From positions 1-21,620 of the forward strand of contig NWUY0300045347.1 of the NCBI GenBank assembly GCA_004151065.3: a stretch of 21,620 bases of DNA, written 5' to 3'. The notes beneath the pieces were generated by a model that saw only the letters and a program-made list of their open reading frames with translations, ran no database searches and had not been told where the DNA came from. Within the stretch, counting starts at the first letter, position 1, and every line of letters begins with the position of its first letter. The position numbers were made by a program, and so were the translations under genes. Below, one piece after another: positions 8,440-16,369 of this stretch. The DNA is from Larix sibirica. Taxonomy: Eukaryota; Streptophyta; Pinopsida; Pinales; Pinaceae.

Positions 8440-9640
8440 AAAACTATCTTTGGATATTCCTAATTTGCTTCAAAACCACTTTTGGTGCAGCCATTGTTGA
8501 GAAAAGATAAATGGGCATAGCTTCAAGCACAACTTTAATTAACACTACTCGACTTGCCATATTAAGAGGTCTGTAAGCCCAATTATCCAATTTCCTTCTC
8601 ACCCTATCCAAAATATCTTCCCAAGATATTTTCCTAACTACTCCATCAGCTAGAGGAGCGCCTAAATATTTGGACGGAAGGGAGCTTCCCTGGAACCCTA
8701 GAATACAAAGAATATTCCTTTGGGAAATCCTAGGGGTGTTGAAGAAGAAGACTTGAGATTTATCATTATTGACTTCTAGCCCTGAAGTCCTTGAAAACAG
8801 ATCCAAACATTTCTTCAGAGCCCTTGGTTCCTAGACCAAGGAATGACCCATCAACATTGTATCATCAACAAACTGCTGGTGAGAGATGTTTGCAGTGCCC
8901 ATATGAAGATTTAAGCCTCTGATCTTTCCAGTCTCTACCATGGCTTTGATCACTCTACTCAGTCCTTCAGCCATTATAATAAACAAAAAGGGGGATAGAG
9001 AGTCACCTTGTCTAATGCCCCTCAACGACCTGAAAGTTCTTGCGGGAGCTCCATTTAATAGAATGGAAAAGAAAGTCGTAGATGTCATGTTCATTATCCA
9101 TTTTATCTAATCCGGGTGAAACCCATAGGCTTCCAACAGTTCTTTCATGAATTTCCAGCTTAGTTTATCACAAGCTTTTGAGATGTTCAGTTTCGACATC
9201 ATACCCGACTTTTTGGTGACTTTCAAAGAATAGATAACCTCGTGGACTAGGATAACTCCATCCCAGATTTTTCATCCTTCCACAAATCCTGATTGCTCCG
9301 GGGCTACCAGATCAAGGAGGAGGGGTTTCAACCTATTTTCTAAGACTTTTGTAATAATATTATAGTTCACATTACAAAGGGCTATGGGTTTGAATTTACC
9401 TGGTGAGTCAGCCCCTTCCGCTTTAGGGATTAGGGTAAGGAAAGTAGAATTGAAGGCCTTCGACACTCCTTTGTCCAAACGGGAGTCTTCCCAATTTTCC
9501 ACACCTCCTCCTTGATTAGGTCCCAAAATAAGTGAAATAAATTGGTTGTGAAACCATCCGAACCAGGTGCTTTTCCATCAGCCATTTGATTCACAGCTTC
9601 CTTAACTTCTTGAAGCTCAATAGGTTTCATCAGGATTTCA
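8440..9640 (-). pseudogene. LINE M ORF2 reverse transcriptase domain
   Basis: Motifs in order are ADGKAPGSDGF (motif 0/1), FLTLIPKAEGADSPGKFKPI, ALCNVNYNIITKVLENRL, APEQSGFVEG, motif A as KLNISKACDKLSW, GIRQGDSLSPFLFIIMAEGL (motif B), QFVDDTML (motif C with both Asp), then GLEVNNDKSQ and SLPSKYLGAPLADG. In motif A the catalytic Asp that precedes ISKA is Asn (codon at 9187-9185). The domain is spread over at least three frames with stops after VEG and HSLV. Confidence 0.9.
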
Positions 9641-10262
9641 TTTTAGCTTGCTAATACCTTCCTGGGATATGTCTTGTGATTTTCCTTATGTGTTTTGATC
9701 TGTCTTGTCTTCCTTCCTTCGGGATTGTCTCAAAGTAATTTACCAATTCTGTCTCCATTTCCTCTCTTGTTTCCACATATTGGCCATCCTCTTTTTTTAG
9801 CCTCATAAGTTTTTCGTTTTGTCGATTCTGGATCACCAATTGGTGAAATTTTTTTGTGTCCCTCTCCCCCTCTTGAAGCCATTGGTTTCTTGATTTTTGT
9901 TTCCACTAAATCTCTTCCTATCGTTCCCGAGAATTGAGTTGATCCAAGGTTTCTCGATCTCTGTGCTTCAGTTCCTCATTGTACCCCAAATTCATTCCTC
10001 CCCATTGTATTTCTTCCAGTTGTGCACTAAGAAGCTTCTTATCTTGGAATATGTTCCCAAATTCCTCTTTGTTCCAAGTACGGATTTTGGCTTTTAGCAT
10101 CTTTAATTTTTGCTGAAATTGGTACATTAATGTTCCCCTTTGGGGTTCCATCTCCTCCCACCAATGTTCGACTAAATCTTTGAAGTGCTTGTGTTCCAGC
10201 CAAAACTGTTCAAACCAGAATGGTCTCTTGATTGTGGGACCATCATCATCCCATACCAGGCT

Positions 10263-10953
10263 CACCGGCTAATGATCAGAGCCTGCAGAGGGAAGGACCA
10301 TCGCTGTCACATCCCTTTCCCCGCTGACCATTGCTTTAGAAAGAACAAAACTGTCTAAATGAGACGCTACATGGTGTTCCCCCCCTCTACGATTGTTCCA
10401 GGTGAGCCACCCATTTCTTGTCTCTGCGTCTACCAATCCATTTTCATTTATGAACTCTTTGAAAGATTCATTTGTTGCCTCAAGTATCTGTCTTCCACCC
10501 TTCTTTTCCTCTAGAGAAGTGAAAATGTTGAAATATCCACCCAACATCCAGAGCTGGTTTCCAATCTCTCTCGCTTTCGTCTTCAAGAAAGAAAGAAAAT
10601 ACGGTTTCTGAGCCATCATGCTTAGCCCATAGACATTAGTAAGGATTCCTTTAACCTCTGAGTTGTAGATTTGAAATCTACAAATATCGAAAACCTTGTT
10701 GCCCGAAAGTTGCTCAGGCTTAGCTCCTCTGATTTCCAGATGATAGCCAATCCACCTGCATCACCCCTTGCATCAGTCACTATCACATTACTACCTCTCC
10801 ATATCTTCCTCCCTATCTCCTACATACTTTCAGAACTGCATTTTGTTTCTTGTAAGAATATCATTGTTGGTTTTTCCATCCTCAACTTACTTCTTAGTGT
10901 CTTTATTTTCCGTGGTTATTCACCCCTCGGATGTTCCAAGTTATTATCTTCAT
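10263..10953 (-). pseudogene. LINE M ORF2 endonuclease domain
   Basis: This is an apurinic-type (exonuclease/endonuclease/phosphatase) domain. Visible motifs are TWNIRG at the start, IFLQETK with the metal-binding Glu, DARGDAGGLAIIWK, GGYFNIF where GDFN is expected (Asp to Tyr at 10535-10533), GWLTWNNRRG, SHLDSF for S+LDRF, and GSDH followed by TAG (10271-10269) where Trp is expected. Frames shift between the first two motifs. The changed Asp is a catalytic residue in the family. Confidence 0.85.
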
Positions 10954-12440
10954 TGAGAAGTTCTATTAACTTCAGAGAAGGCCGCTTTGATCGAAGGGTA
11001 TTTGCCTGATTCCACCAATCTAGTTCCAACCTCTACTATTATTTGCCGATTTATTTTTCTCCCTTGTTTCTCCCCTTCCTCGGGTTGTTTATGTTTGCTT
11101 CCCTTCACCGGATCTGTATCTATAGTCAGCTGAGGAGAAGCCTTTGTTTTGAGGATAGCTTGATGCAGAAGTTCTAACTGCCTCCTGGAAACATACCCTT
11201 TCCCTTTTTTGCTACATTCATTCTCAATTTCATCTAGATCTAGTTCCCCTAGATCCATATCTTCCGCTTCCTCCATTATATCGTCCTCCATAACTTCAAG
11301 CTGGTCTTCCATCTGCATTTTCTCTGGATTGGATGGGGTTTTCATCCCTTCCAAGTTAGGTGAGTGGGTTTTATCCTTATTGATATCATCTGCATCATCC
11401 TCCACCCGACCAAGAGTTTCAAACTTATTCTCAGTCAGTTTCTTCTTTTCTATATTTTGCTTTATCTGAGGCTGGTTGTTAGTTCTGTGTCCCTGTCTCT
11501 TTCGATTCTGTACCCGTGTAAACCCATCTTCGTCCTTTTTTTCTTTTCCCTCTTGGATCGGACTTGGTTTGGGGTGGATACTTGGGAAATCTCTTCCCAA
11601 ATGACCATACTCATGACATTGTTTGCAATTGAAAGGCAGCGGCTCATAATAGATGGGATGTACCCAATCTTCATCTTCCCAAGTAAGATTGATAGCTTCC
11701 GGCAGTTCACATGATAAATTCATGTAGACACAGATCCTTGCAAAGGTTGTGTACCTCTGCTGTTTTGTTTGGTCCAAGACCTTCAAAATTTTTCCTAGGG
11801 TATTTCCTATAGCCTCCAGATTTTCTGGTTCCTCATATTCATAGGGCAAAGAATAAAGTTTGATTCAGACTGGGGCTACACTCATATCCTTAGTATCAGG
11901 GTTGAACGTCTCTCTCCATGGGCGTAGGAATAATTCGGCTGAAAAGAAAAAATATGGTCCTCCCAGAAGTATCCTATCTCGATCTTCCTGGTTGAAAAAG
12001 ATGATGGTGAAAAAACCCTTAGCCCCCAAATGTAGATCATAATGGCCATAGGGTTCCAGGTCACCTTAATCCATTTTAGCAGATATTTCTCCTTTGGCCA
12101 TATACCAATGAACTTGCATATAAGGTCTTTCTCCTTCCATTGTTCCACTCGTTCCCTTAATTTCTCTGAAGTGATATGCAAATAGGGTTTTCTGCAGATC
12201 TGGGTAAACATCCCGCTTGAGTTCTTTTTTGATCCAGATCCTTTTTTATTTCTCCCCCAGTATCAATCTTCGGATGGTTCTTTGTTGTTTGCCTTGCCCC
12301 TTCCTGCCTGTGTTGCAAATAGGAGGGGGATCCGCTCCCTCCCAACGATGCCATACTGTAACCTCGCCACCGCTCTCGTCTATTTTCTTAGGGAGCGATC
12401 CGATCTTCCCCTGCGAAACCTTCGACCTTCGCTGCATCAT
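10950..12440 (-). pseudogene. LINE M ORF1: DUF4283 / zinc-knuckle nucleic-acid-binding protein
   Basis: ORF1 proteins of plant LINEs bind element RNA. The likely start is ATG at 12440 (MMQRRSKVSQGK). TAA at 12248-12246 interrupts it. The DUF4283 core then appears across two frames: LICKFIGIWPKEKYLLKWI in the frame of 12211, and GHYDLHLGAKGFF, GGPYFFFSAELFLRPWRE and FNPDTKD in the next. A TGA at 11867-11865 replaces an expected Trp (V-stop-IKLYSLPYEY). From 11849 an open frame of 299 codons gives QQRYTTFARICVYM, then the zinc knuckle CKQCHEYGHLGRDF, in which the last Cys is Phe. A long acidic linker (EDDIMEEAEDMDLGELD) and a basic C-terminus follow. The stop TGA (10952-10950) overlaps the ORF2 ATG. 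Confidence 0.85.
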
Positions 12441-12504
12441 CCGCTTTGTAACTATAAAAAATGAAATGAACTTATTATTTCAACCTTGAAACATGTTTTA
12501 ATTA
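12441..12504 (-). other. LINE M 5' leader
   Basis: About 64 bases separate the right target-site duplication from the first ORF1 ATG. This is short for a LINE 5' UTR, so the copy may be slightly truncated. The segment is AT-rich with no visible motif. Confidence 0.45.
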
Positions 12505-12523
12505 TTGTTTCCAGCCTACAGAC
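12505..12523. repeat. Target-site duplication of LINE M, right copy
   Basis: TTGTTTCCAGCCTACAGAC. It resembles unit A (4555-4573) more than the left copy does, as expected for a duplicated target that has since diverged. Confidence 0.8.
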
Positions 12524-12840
12524 TTAACATGATCACCATGCTTATTTGTTTGAAGAAAGACATAATGTTATAAACAATTTTTCATTTTTTTGGGAAGAGG
12601 TTGTGCTCATGGAGTGGGTTTGGACTTTGGGTTGTTCTTATAGGAAATGTACATTACTAGATGTTTGATTGTTTTCGTAAAAAAAATACTATTTGTCAAT
12701 AGCTCACAAATGCATCTCGTAGTTGTGGACTCTTATGGGATCCAATTAAGCGGGCTGCAGATACAAGCACCCGCACTATCATGTCCACGGCCAAAGCAAC
12801 GGCCACAACAGACACATAAAGTACTATGAAGGCGGGGAAG
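12505..12840 (+). pseudogene. Polygalacturonase exon 4, copy B (right part of unit B)
   Basis: Resumes the tandem unit at GACTTAACATGATCACCATG and contains the acceptor-like TTCTTATAG (12643). The following frame reads YITRC, VFVKKILFVNSSQMHLVVVD, SYGIQLSGLQIQAPALSCP, the GH28 strand before the active-site loop. There is no 46-bp duplication here, so the strand is continuous. The NTDG loop is missing and a segment of unknown origin follows. Confidence 0.8.
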
Positions 12841-12920
12841 GGGAGAAGGCTTATGATTCTTGCTCTGATTTCTCCTAAACCAAAGAAGTTCGTTAATGTC
12901 TATGAGATTCGCCACGTATA
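12781..12920 (+). repeat. Unidentified segment repeated at 13448-13590
   Basis: From ATGTCCACGGCCAAAG the sequence resembles 13448-13590 closely and 4886-4967 in part. Frames in both full copies read M, AK(A/V), MK(A/V)GKGR, then SP and KKFV. The first has a TAA after about 12 codons; the second is open for 68 codons (13436-13642). I do not recognise the product and it may be non-coding. Confidence 0.55.
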
Positions 12921-13216
12921 TCTGGGTACAAAAGCTAATATGAGGGGGCTAACTCATAAGATTCCACCACCTTATGAGTTAGTGCACTCACGCAATATAA
13001 ATAATATTTTATTACTGAAAATTTAATGAAAAAAATTACCAATCCATTAAAAAAATCTAGGTACAAAATTTAATATTGAAGACTAACTCATAAGGTTCCA
13101 CCAGTGCACAATTTAATAATATTTTATTACTGAAAATTTAATGAAAAAAATTACCAATTCAGTGTCAAATTCTTAAATATGTGTCTAAAATCTTAAATAT
13201 TTTTCATACAAGCAGT

Positions 13217-13298
13217 GTAACCGGCGCCCAATGGTGGGTGAGGGCGCCGAATCGAGCCGGGTCTTGGGGTCGAACCTGGGTGGGGACGGCCACAGCCG
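13217..13298. other. GC-rich inserted segment with an 8-bp hairpin
   Basis: This segment contrasts sharply with the AT-rich array. CGGCGCCC and GGGCGCCG form a perfect 8-bp stem around a 12-base loop. Further on, GGTCGAACC resembles the B box of a tRNA-type internal promoter, but no A box or tRNA fold could be drawn. An N at 13299 ends it. It could be a fragment of a SINE or of an LTR-element leader; undecided. Confidence 0.45.
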
Positions 13299-13435
13299 NT
13301 TATATTGTTAATGTTTGTAAATTGTATGTTGTTATTAATATTGTGCTTGAATGGAAAATTGTAGGGAGGAATCCAATTAAATTGTTTATAAAATGAACAA
13401 GGATAATCATCCAATTAGCATCCACTTAAACCAAA

Positions 13436-13642
13436 ATGGTTTGTGGGACGTGTATTAAGTCCATGGCCAAAGTGACGGCCATAAAGGCAGTAGAAAGTGC
13501 TATGAAGGTGGGGAAGGGGAGAGGGATTATGGTTCCTTATCTCGTTTCTCCTAAACTGAAGAAGTTCGTTGGTGTCTCTGAGATTCCTCGTGCAGAAGCC
13601 ATTAAAAATATTTGGTTACAAAATTTAATATCAGGGGGCTAA
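13436..13642 (+). other. Small open frame of unknown significance in the third repeat copy
   Basis: The 68-codon frame (start MVCGTCIKSMAKVTAIKAVE) covers the segment repeated at 12781. It is lysine-rich (MKVGKGRG, SPKLKKFVGV). The paralogous copy has a stop, and no domain is recognised. Upstream, ATCCAATTAGCATCC at 13409 resembles the end of polygalacturonase exon 4, so this may be a third, very decayed unit of the duplication. Confidence 0.3.
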
Positions 13643-14044
13643 ATCATAAGGCTCCGCCACCTTATGAGTTAGAGCCTCAACACAATTTAAATAATATTTT
13701 ACTATTGAAAATTCAATGAAAAAATTACCCATCCACCGTCAAATTCTTAAATATGTGTACAAGATTTTAAATATTACATCGTCGCATTATGAGTATATCG
13801 CCACATTATAAGTTAGCGCACAGGGGGGATAACTCATGAGGCTCCGTAGCCTTATGAGTTAACACCGCAATTTAAATAATATTTACTACTAAAAATTTAA
13901 TGAAAATAAAAATTACCCATTGACCGTTCAAATTTTTAAATATTTCCAAAATCTTATATGTTAGCCTTCATTTTTAGTCTTACAACCACAAAAATAAATT
14001 AAGGGGGCCACTCATAAAGCCGTGGAGCCTTATGAGTTAGCCCC

Positions 14045-14416
14045 GTAACGCACCTCGACAGTGAACTTAGGAACCTCTTTTATAAAAGCCATCCAATTGT
14101 CACTATTACAACTTCTTTAAGGTTGTAGCTTATAAGAGCTTTATTAGTTAGTGCTCCACTCCTTTATCTATTTTAGCTGGGATATCAACTTTCCCTAGTT
14201 CTATTATCATTTTAATTACTTTATAAAAACGCTCAAAATTGCTTTGTATAAACTCTTTCATTTTCATTTTTTTACTTTTATATTTATATATACATTTCAT
14301 TTTGTTACTTTTATATTTATATTTATATTTTTTTAAGATGCATGGTAACAAAACAAGTAACAAATAACTTGTTCATAGAATTAATTTGTAACCTATAGGT
14401 GTTTATTGGCCAACCT
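14045..14416. other. AT-rich spacer
   Basis: No gene, element end or clear motif seen. It includes a low-complexity tract of TTTATATTTATA type near 14270-14335. Confidence 0.5.
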
Positions 14417-14526
14417 CTTAAATGTGATGCATTATCAAGTAAGTTAAGGGCGAAAGCTAAACACTCAGCTGCTGCATTTAAGTTAGCTTTCGTCCTTAAC
14501 TTACTTGATAATGCATCACATTTAAG
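14417..14526. repeat. 44-bp inverted repeat (near-perfect fold-back)
   Basis: The arms 14417-14460 and 14483-14526 are reverse complements with one mismatch, around a 22-base loop. Two bases after the right arm is an ambiguous base (14528). It may be a small fold-back element or an assembly artefact at a junction. Confidence 0.85.
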
Positions 14527-14619
14527 ANAAGGCGTACAATATCCAGCAAATAGCACAGTAATAACTGCACTGCCCGTGCATTATGTGCACCGTAATGCAA
14601 CGTCATTAGTGCAATGCTC

Positions 14620-14987
14620 GGTGCTTATTGTTCGCCGGAAATTGAGATTCTATGTACGGGATTCTAAGTCATATAATCACGAGTCATATATGTTTGATCC
14701 ATCGACAGCGATAAGCCGGCTTTGTCTCCATGTACTTTGTCGTTGCCCGAACTTTCCCGCTTATTGCAAAGTCCTTTCGCCCGCACAACCGACATGCCGA
14801 ATCCCCAGTCTCAACTTCATATTCCCAATTTCTTCCGTCCGCTCGCTTTAATTTATGCCCAGTGAATCCTGTTAGCTCAGTTTTACGAGCTTTCATTCAT
14901 CCACGCGCCTAGACCTCCCTCTGTTGCAATCCTTTGATATCCCCATCTCAATAGAAAGCAGACTTCCCAGATTATCAACCCTAAGCC
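14620..14987 (+). promoter_or_regulatory. Upstream region of the LIN-like gene, shared with the second copy
   Basis: From about 14620 to the ATG the sequence is recognisably repeated at about 19805-20095. Shared blocks include CGGAAATTGAGATT, TGTCTCCATG, a CCGACAT.CCGAATCC segment, CATATTCCCAA and ACTTCCCAGAT just before the ATG. The duplication therefore included the promoter and 5' UTR. No TATA box can be assigned with confidence. Confidence 0.55.
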
Positions 14988-16232
14988 ATGGCTTTTCTGG
15001 AGGAATTACTGGCAGAAGAAGGCTCCAGGCGGAAACACCAAGGCCGAAGATTCGAACACCTGACCTCTTCCCAATCAAAAGAGGACGCCGCGACTAGTCT
15101 GGCGAAGTATATGTGTGGAGACATTAAATCTGGTGAGGCGAAATCGAGCAGAAGAAAATCGGATTCGAACCGTCATGATCAGATTCGATCACATAACAAA
15201 CCCTGTGATCGTTTCCCACAACAGCGTTTCAAAGGCGCCCGACAAGAACAAGAGCTAACCGGCAGCTTAGAGCAAAATGTAGAATTAATGGCCGAAACCA
15301 GCAACAGGTCATCAGTGCAGAGTATAGACTGTGCGCTGAGTAGCAGAAACTCCTTTGGAATGAGTCGGACAACATCCATGGAATCGTCACCACTGGCCTT
15401 GGACGAGGCGGACGTCAAAGCCGTCATATCGGTGATCAGCGCCTACTGCAACCGTTTTCTAAAGAACAAAGATTCAAGAAACGCTTTGCGTCAAAAATGC
15501 CTTTCACGCCTGCGTGTCAAGTCCTGCGGGTCTAGTAATTACGCAGAGCTGGCCGTCGTGGCGAATCTGGAACATGGAATTGACTCTGTCGAGGCCGTCG
15601 CTGCGGGCGCTGAAGGGGTTTTGTCAAAGGAGGCCCAAACTCTCGAGAAAGCGAAGCGAATGCTGGGCATAGCGGCGTCTCTTGATGGCCAGGGGTCGAA
15701 TCACGGCGTCAAAAATTCGTATCTGGCCGCGTGTGCTCATTTTTACCTCGCCATGGCTTGCAAGCTCCAGAAGAATGACAGGCTTGCGGCACTCCATCTG
15801 TTGCAAGTGCTCTGGATCTCTCCGAGTCAAGGGCGTCGGAATTTCTGTAAAGAAACATGGGATTATCTTTTTCTGCCTCATCTTCTGCATCTCAAGGTCT
15901 GGTATAACGATCAGTACGAGTCCATCGAATCGGATAACTATGCATCTGCTTCTTCTTCTGAACAATCCAGGGCGCTGAAAATGTTGGGAAGAGTGTATAA
16001 TGAGCTACTAGACGAAGGAACCCGCCAGTTCGCTCTGTATTACAAGGAATGGCTGATAGCCGGCGTCAAAGTTCGTGCATATCCTTTTCCAAAACCTCCG
16101 TCACCACATTTGTATGAAATTCACGACCTAGAAAGCCCAGCAGCCAGGGTTGATTACGATTTTGCAGGGTGGGACGATTCATCTTACACTGATTCGGACA
16201 TTCGATCGACTCCTATTAGAAGAAGCCTGTAA
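14988..16232 (+). CDS. LIN/CERBERUS-like protein, N-terminal region (probable first exon)
   Basis: This 414-codon open frame starts at ATG 14988 in a good plant context (AAGCCATGGCTTTT). It begins MAFLEELLAEEGSRR, followed by a basic, serine-rich, disordered stretch to about residue 130. A helical region follows: ALDEADVKAVISVISAYCNR, AVVANLEHGIDSVEAV, AKRMLGIAASL, NSYLAACAHFYLAMACKL, LFLPHLLHLKVWY and YNELLDEGTRQFALYYKEWL. From memory of the family, this order resembles the N-terminal region of LIN/CERBERUS U-box/WD40 proteins, E3 ubiquitin ligases known from legume infection-thread growth. U-box and WD40 parts are not in the window. The ORF stop TAA (16230-16232) lies inside a GTAAGT donor (16229), so splicing to later exons is more likely than termination. 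GC content and the long open frame contrast with the flanks. Confidence 0.75.
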   Translation: MAFLEELLAEEGSRRKHQGRRFEHLTSSQSKEDAATSLAKYMCGDIKSGEAKSSRRKSDSNRHDQIRSHNKPCDRFPQQRFKGARQEQELTGSLEQNVELMAETSNRSSVQSIDCALSSRNSFGMSRTTSMESSPLALDEADVKAVISVISAYCNRFLKNKDSRNALRQKCLSRLRVKSCGSSNYAELAVVANLEHGIDSVEAVAAGAEGVLSKEAQTLEKAKRMLGIAASLDGQGSNHGVKNSYLAACAHFYLAMACKLQKNDRLAALHLLQVLWISPSQGRRNFCKETWDYLFLPHLLHLKVWYNDQYESIESDNYASASSSEQSRALKMLGRVYNELLDEGTRQFALYYKEWLIAGVKVRAYPFPKPPSPHLYEIHDLESPAARVDYDFAGWDDSSYTDSDIRSTPIRRSL

Positions 16233-16369
16233 GTAACTTGTACATCATTCTGTTTGGTTATTTTCAATCATTTCTTACCGCTTTTGATTTTAGGCTTGAG
16301 CATTGCAAACTTAGAAAACTGAACAGAAGTAAAATTTTATTTTACATAATCACAAGCATGGCTACTTAA
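16229..16369 (+). other. Possible short intron and second exon of the LIN-like gene
   Basis: GTAAGT at 16229 is a consensus donor. TTTGATTTTAG ending at 16293 is an acceptor that is also present in the second copy (21207). Splicing would give a 65-base intron, at the lower limit for plants, and continue LLEHCKLRKLNRSK to TAA at 16367-16369. The second copy has LLEKCK at the same place. This may be a short exon or a splice to a more distant exon may be used instead. Confidence 0.35.

Larger units (their letters stand above)
6744..10953 (-). pseudogene. LINE M ORF2: endonuclease, reverse transcriptase, zf-RVT and RNase H polyprotein
   Basis: ORF2 nicks target DNA and copies the element RNA into it. 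The start is ATG at 10953-10951 (MKIITWNIRGVNN), overlapping the ORF1 stop as ATGA. Order: endonuclease about 10953-10263, linker with FW.EK-type helices to about 9640, RT about 9630-8440, thumb and linker to about 7860, zf-RVT 7854-7552, RNase H about 7170-6744. The frame is broken many times by frameshifts and stops. The last residues (NKVADLLPTLGKGERK) end at TGA 6746-6744. The size of about 4.2 kb is normal for a plant LINE ORF2 with RNase H. Confidence 0.9.
5295..12504 (-). mobile_element. LINE M: near full-length plant L1-like retrotransposon, inactive
   Basis: The element is about 7.2 kb on the minus strand, with a T run at the left edge and degenerate 19-bp target-site duplications. 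In transcription order it has a 5' leader of about 60 bases, ORF1 (DUF4283 plus zinc knuckle), ORF2 (endonuclease, RT, zf-RVT, RNase H), a post-RNase H coding tract and a 3' region. This is the architecture of plant L1-type LINEs, with an extra tract at the end. Multiple nonsense codons and frameshifts, plus lost catalytic residues in EN and RT, make it non-autonomous. It splits unit B of the polygalacturonase duplication and so is younger than that duplication. Confidence 0.9.
3223..12830 (+). pseudogene. Polygalacturonase (GH28) pseudogene, interrupted by a LINE
   Basis: Polygalacturonases hydrolyse pectin in the cell wall after secretion. Exons 1 to 4 can be followed in order on the plus strand: signal peptide and N-terminal NVMDY motif, EFKEAWEAAC, GTIVAPKERS to VIDG.GQNWWSKSC, and the ITRCSN...NSPQMHL strand. 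Several breaks are visible: frame loss at the exon 2 end, TGA at 4002-4004, TAA at 4056-4058, a 46-bp duplication inside exon 4A, duplication of intron 3/exon 4, and a 7.2-kb LINE in the second duplicate. The catalytic region downstream (NTDG, DD, GHG, RIK) is not seen anywhere in the window. The family call is strong; the right end is approximate. Confidence 0.85.
12946..14044. repeat. Array of palindromic repeat units
   Basis: Five related units start with GGGGGCTAACTCATAAG, then about 10 bases, then CTTATGAGTTAG. Positions are 12949-12982, 13083-13094 (left arm only), 13639-13672, 13829-13862 and 14004-14044. After the first four there is a conserved AT-rich tail (CAATTTAAATAATATTTTA..., ATGAAAAAAATTACC). 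Spacings are about 134, 556, 190 and 175 bp; the long one contains the GC-rich segment and the repeat at 13448. The last unit forms a hairpin of about 40 bases. Confidence 0.85.

Noticed and set aside
9918-10611. Plus-strand open frames within LINE M
   Set aside because: Opposite strand to clear EN and RT motifs; hydrophobic, low-information translations.
11209-11714. Serine-rich and hydrophobic plus-strand frames opposite LINE M ORF1
   Set aside because: They are the antisense of the acidic linker of ORF1.
12946-14044. Possible CRISPR-like array because of regularly recurring palindromes
   Set aside because: Spacing is irregular, the intervening sequences are themselves related to each other, and the context is a plant nuclear genome.
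14148-14363. 71-codon minus-strand frame rich in lysine and tyrosine
   Set aside because: It is the translation of a low-complexity TTTATATTTATA tract.
14399-14851. 150-codon plus-strand frame
   Set aside because: It runs through the 44-bp inverted repeat, an ambiguous base and the shared upstream region of the LIN-like gene. The duplicate upstream region does not keep the frame open.
15624-15965. 113-codon minus-strand frame and similar frames inside 14988-16232
   Set aside because: Shadows of the plus-strand LIN-like frame, which has the recognisable protein.
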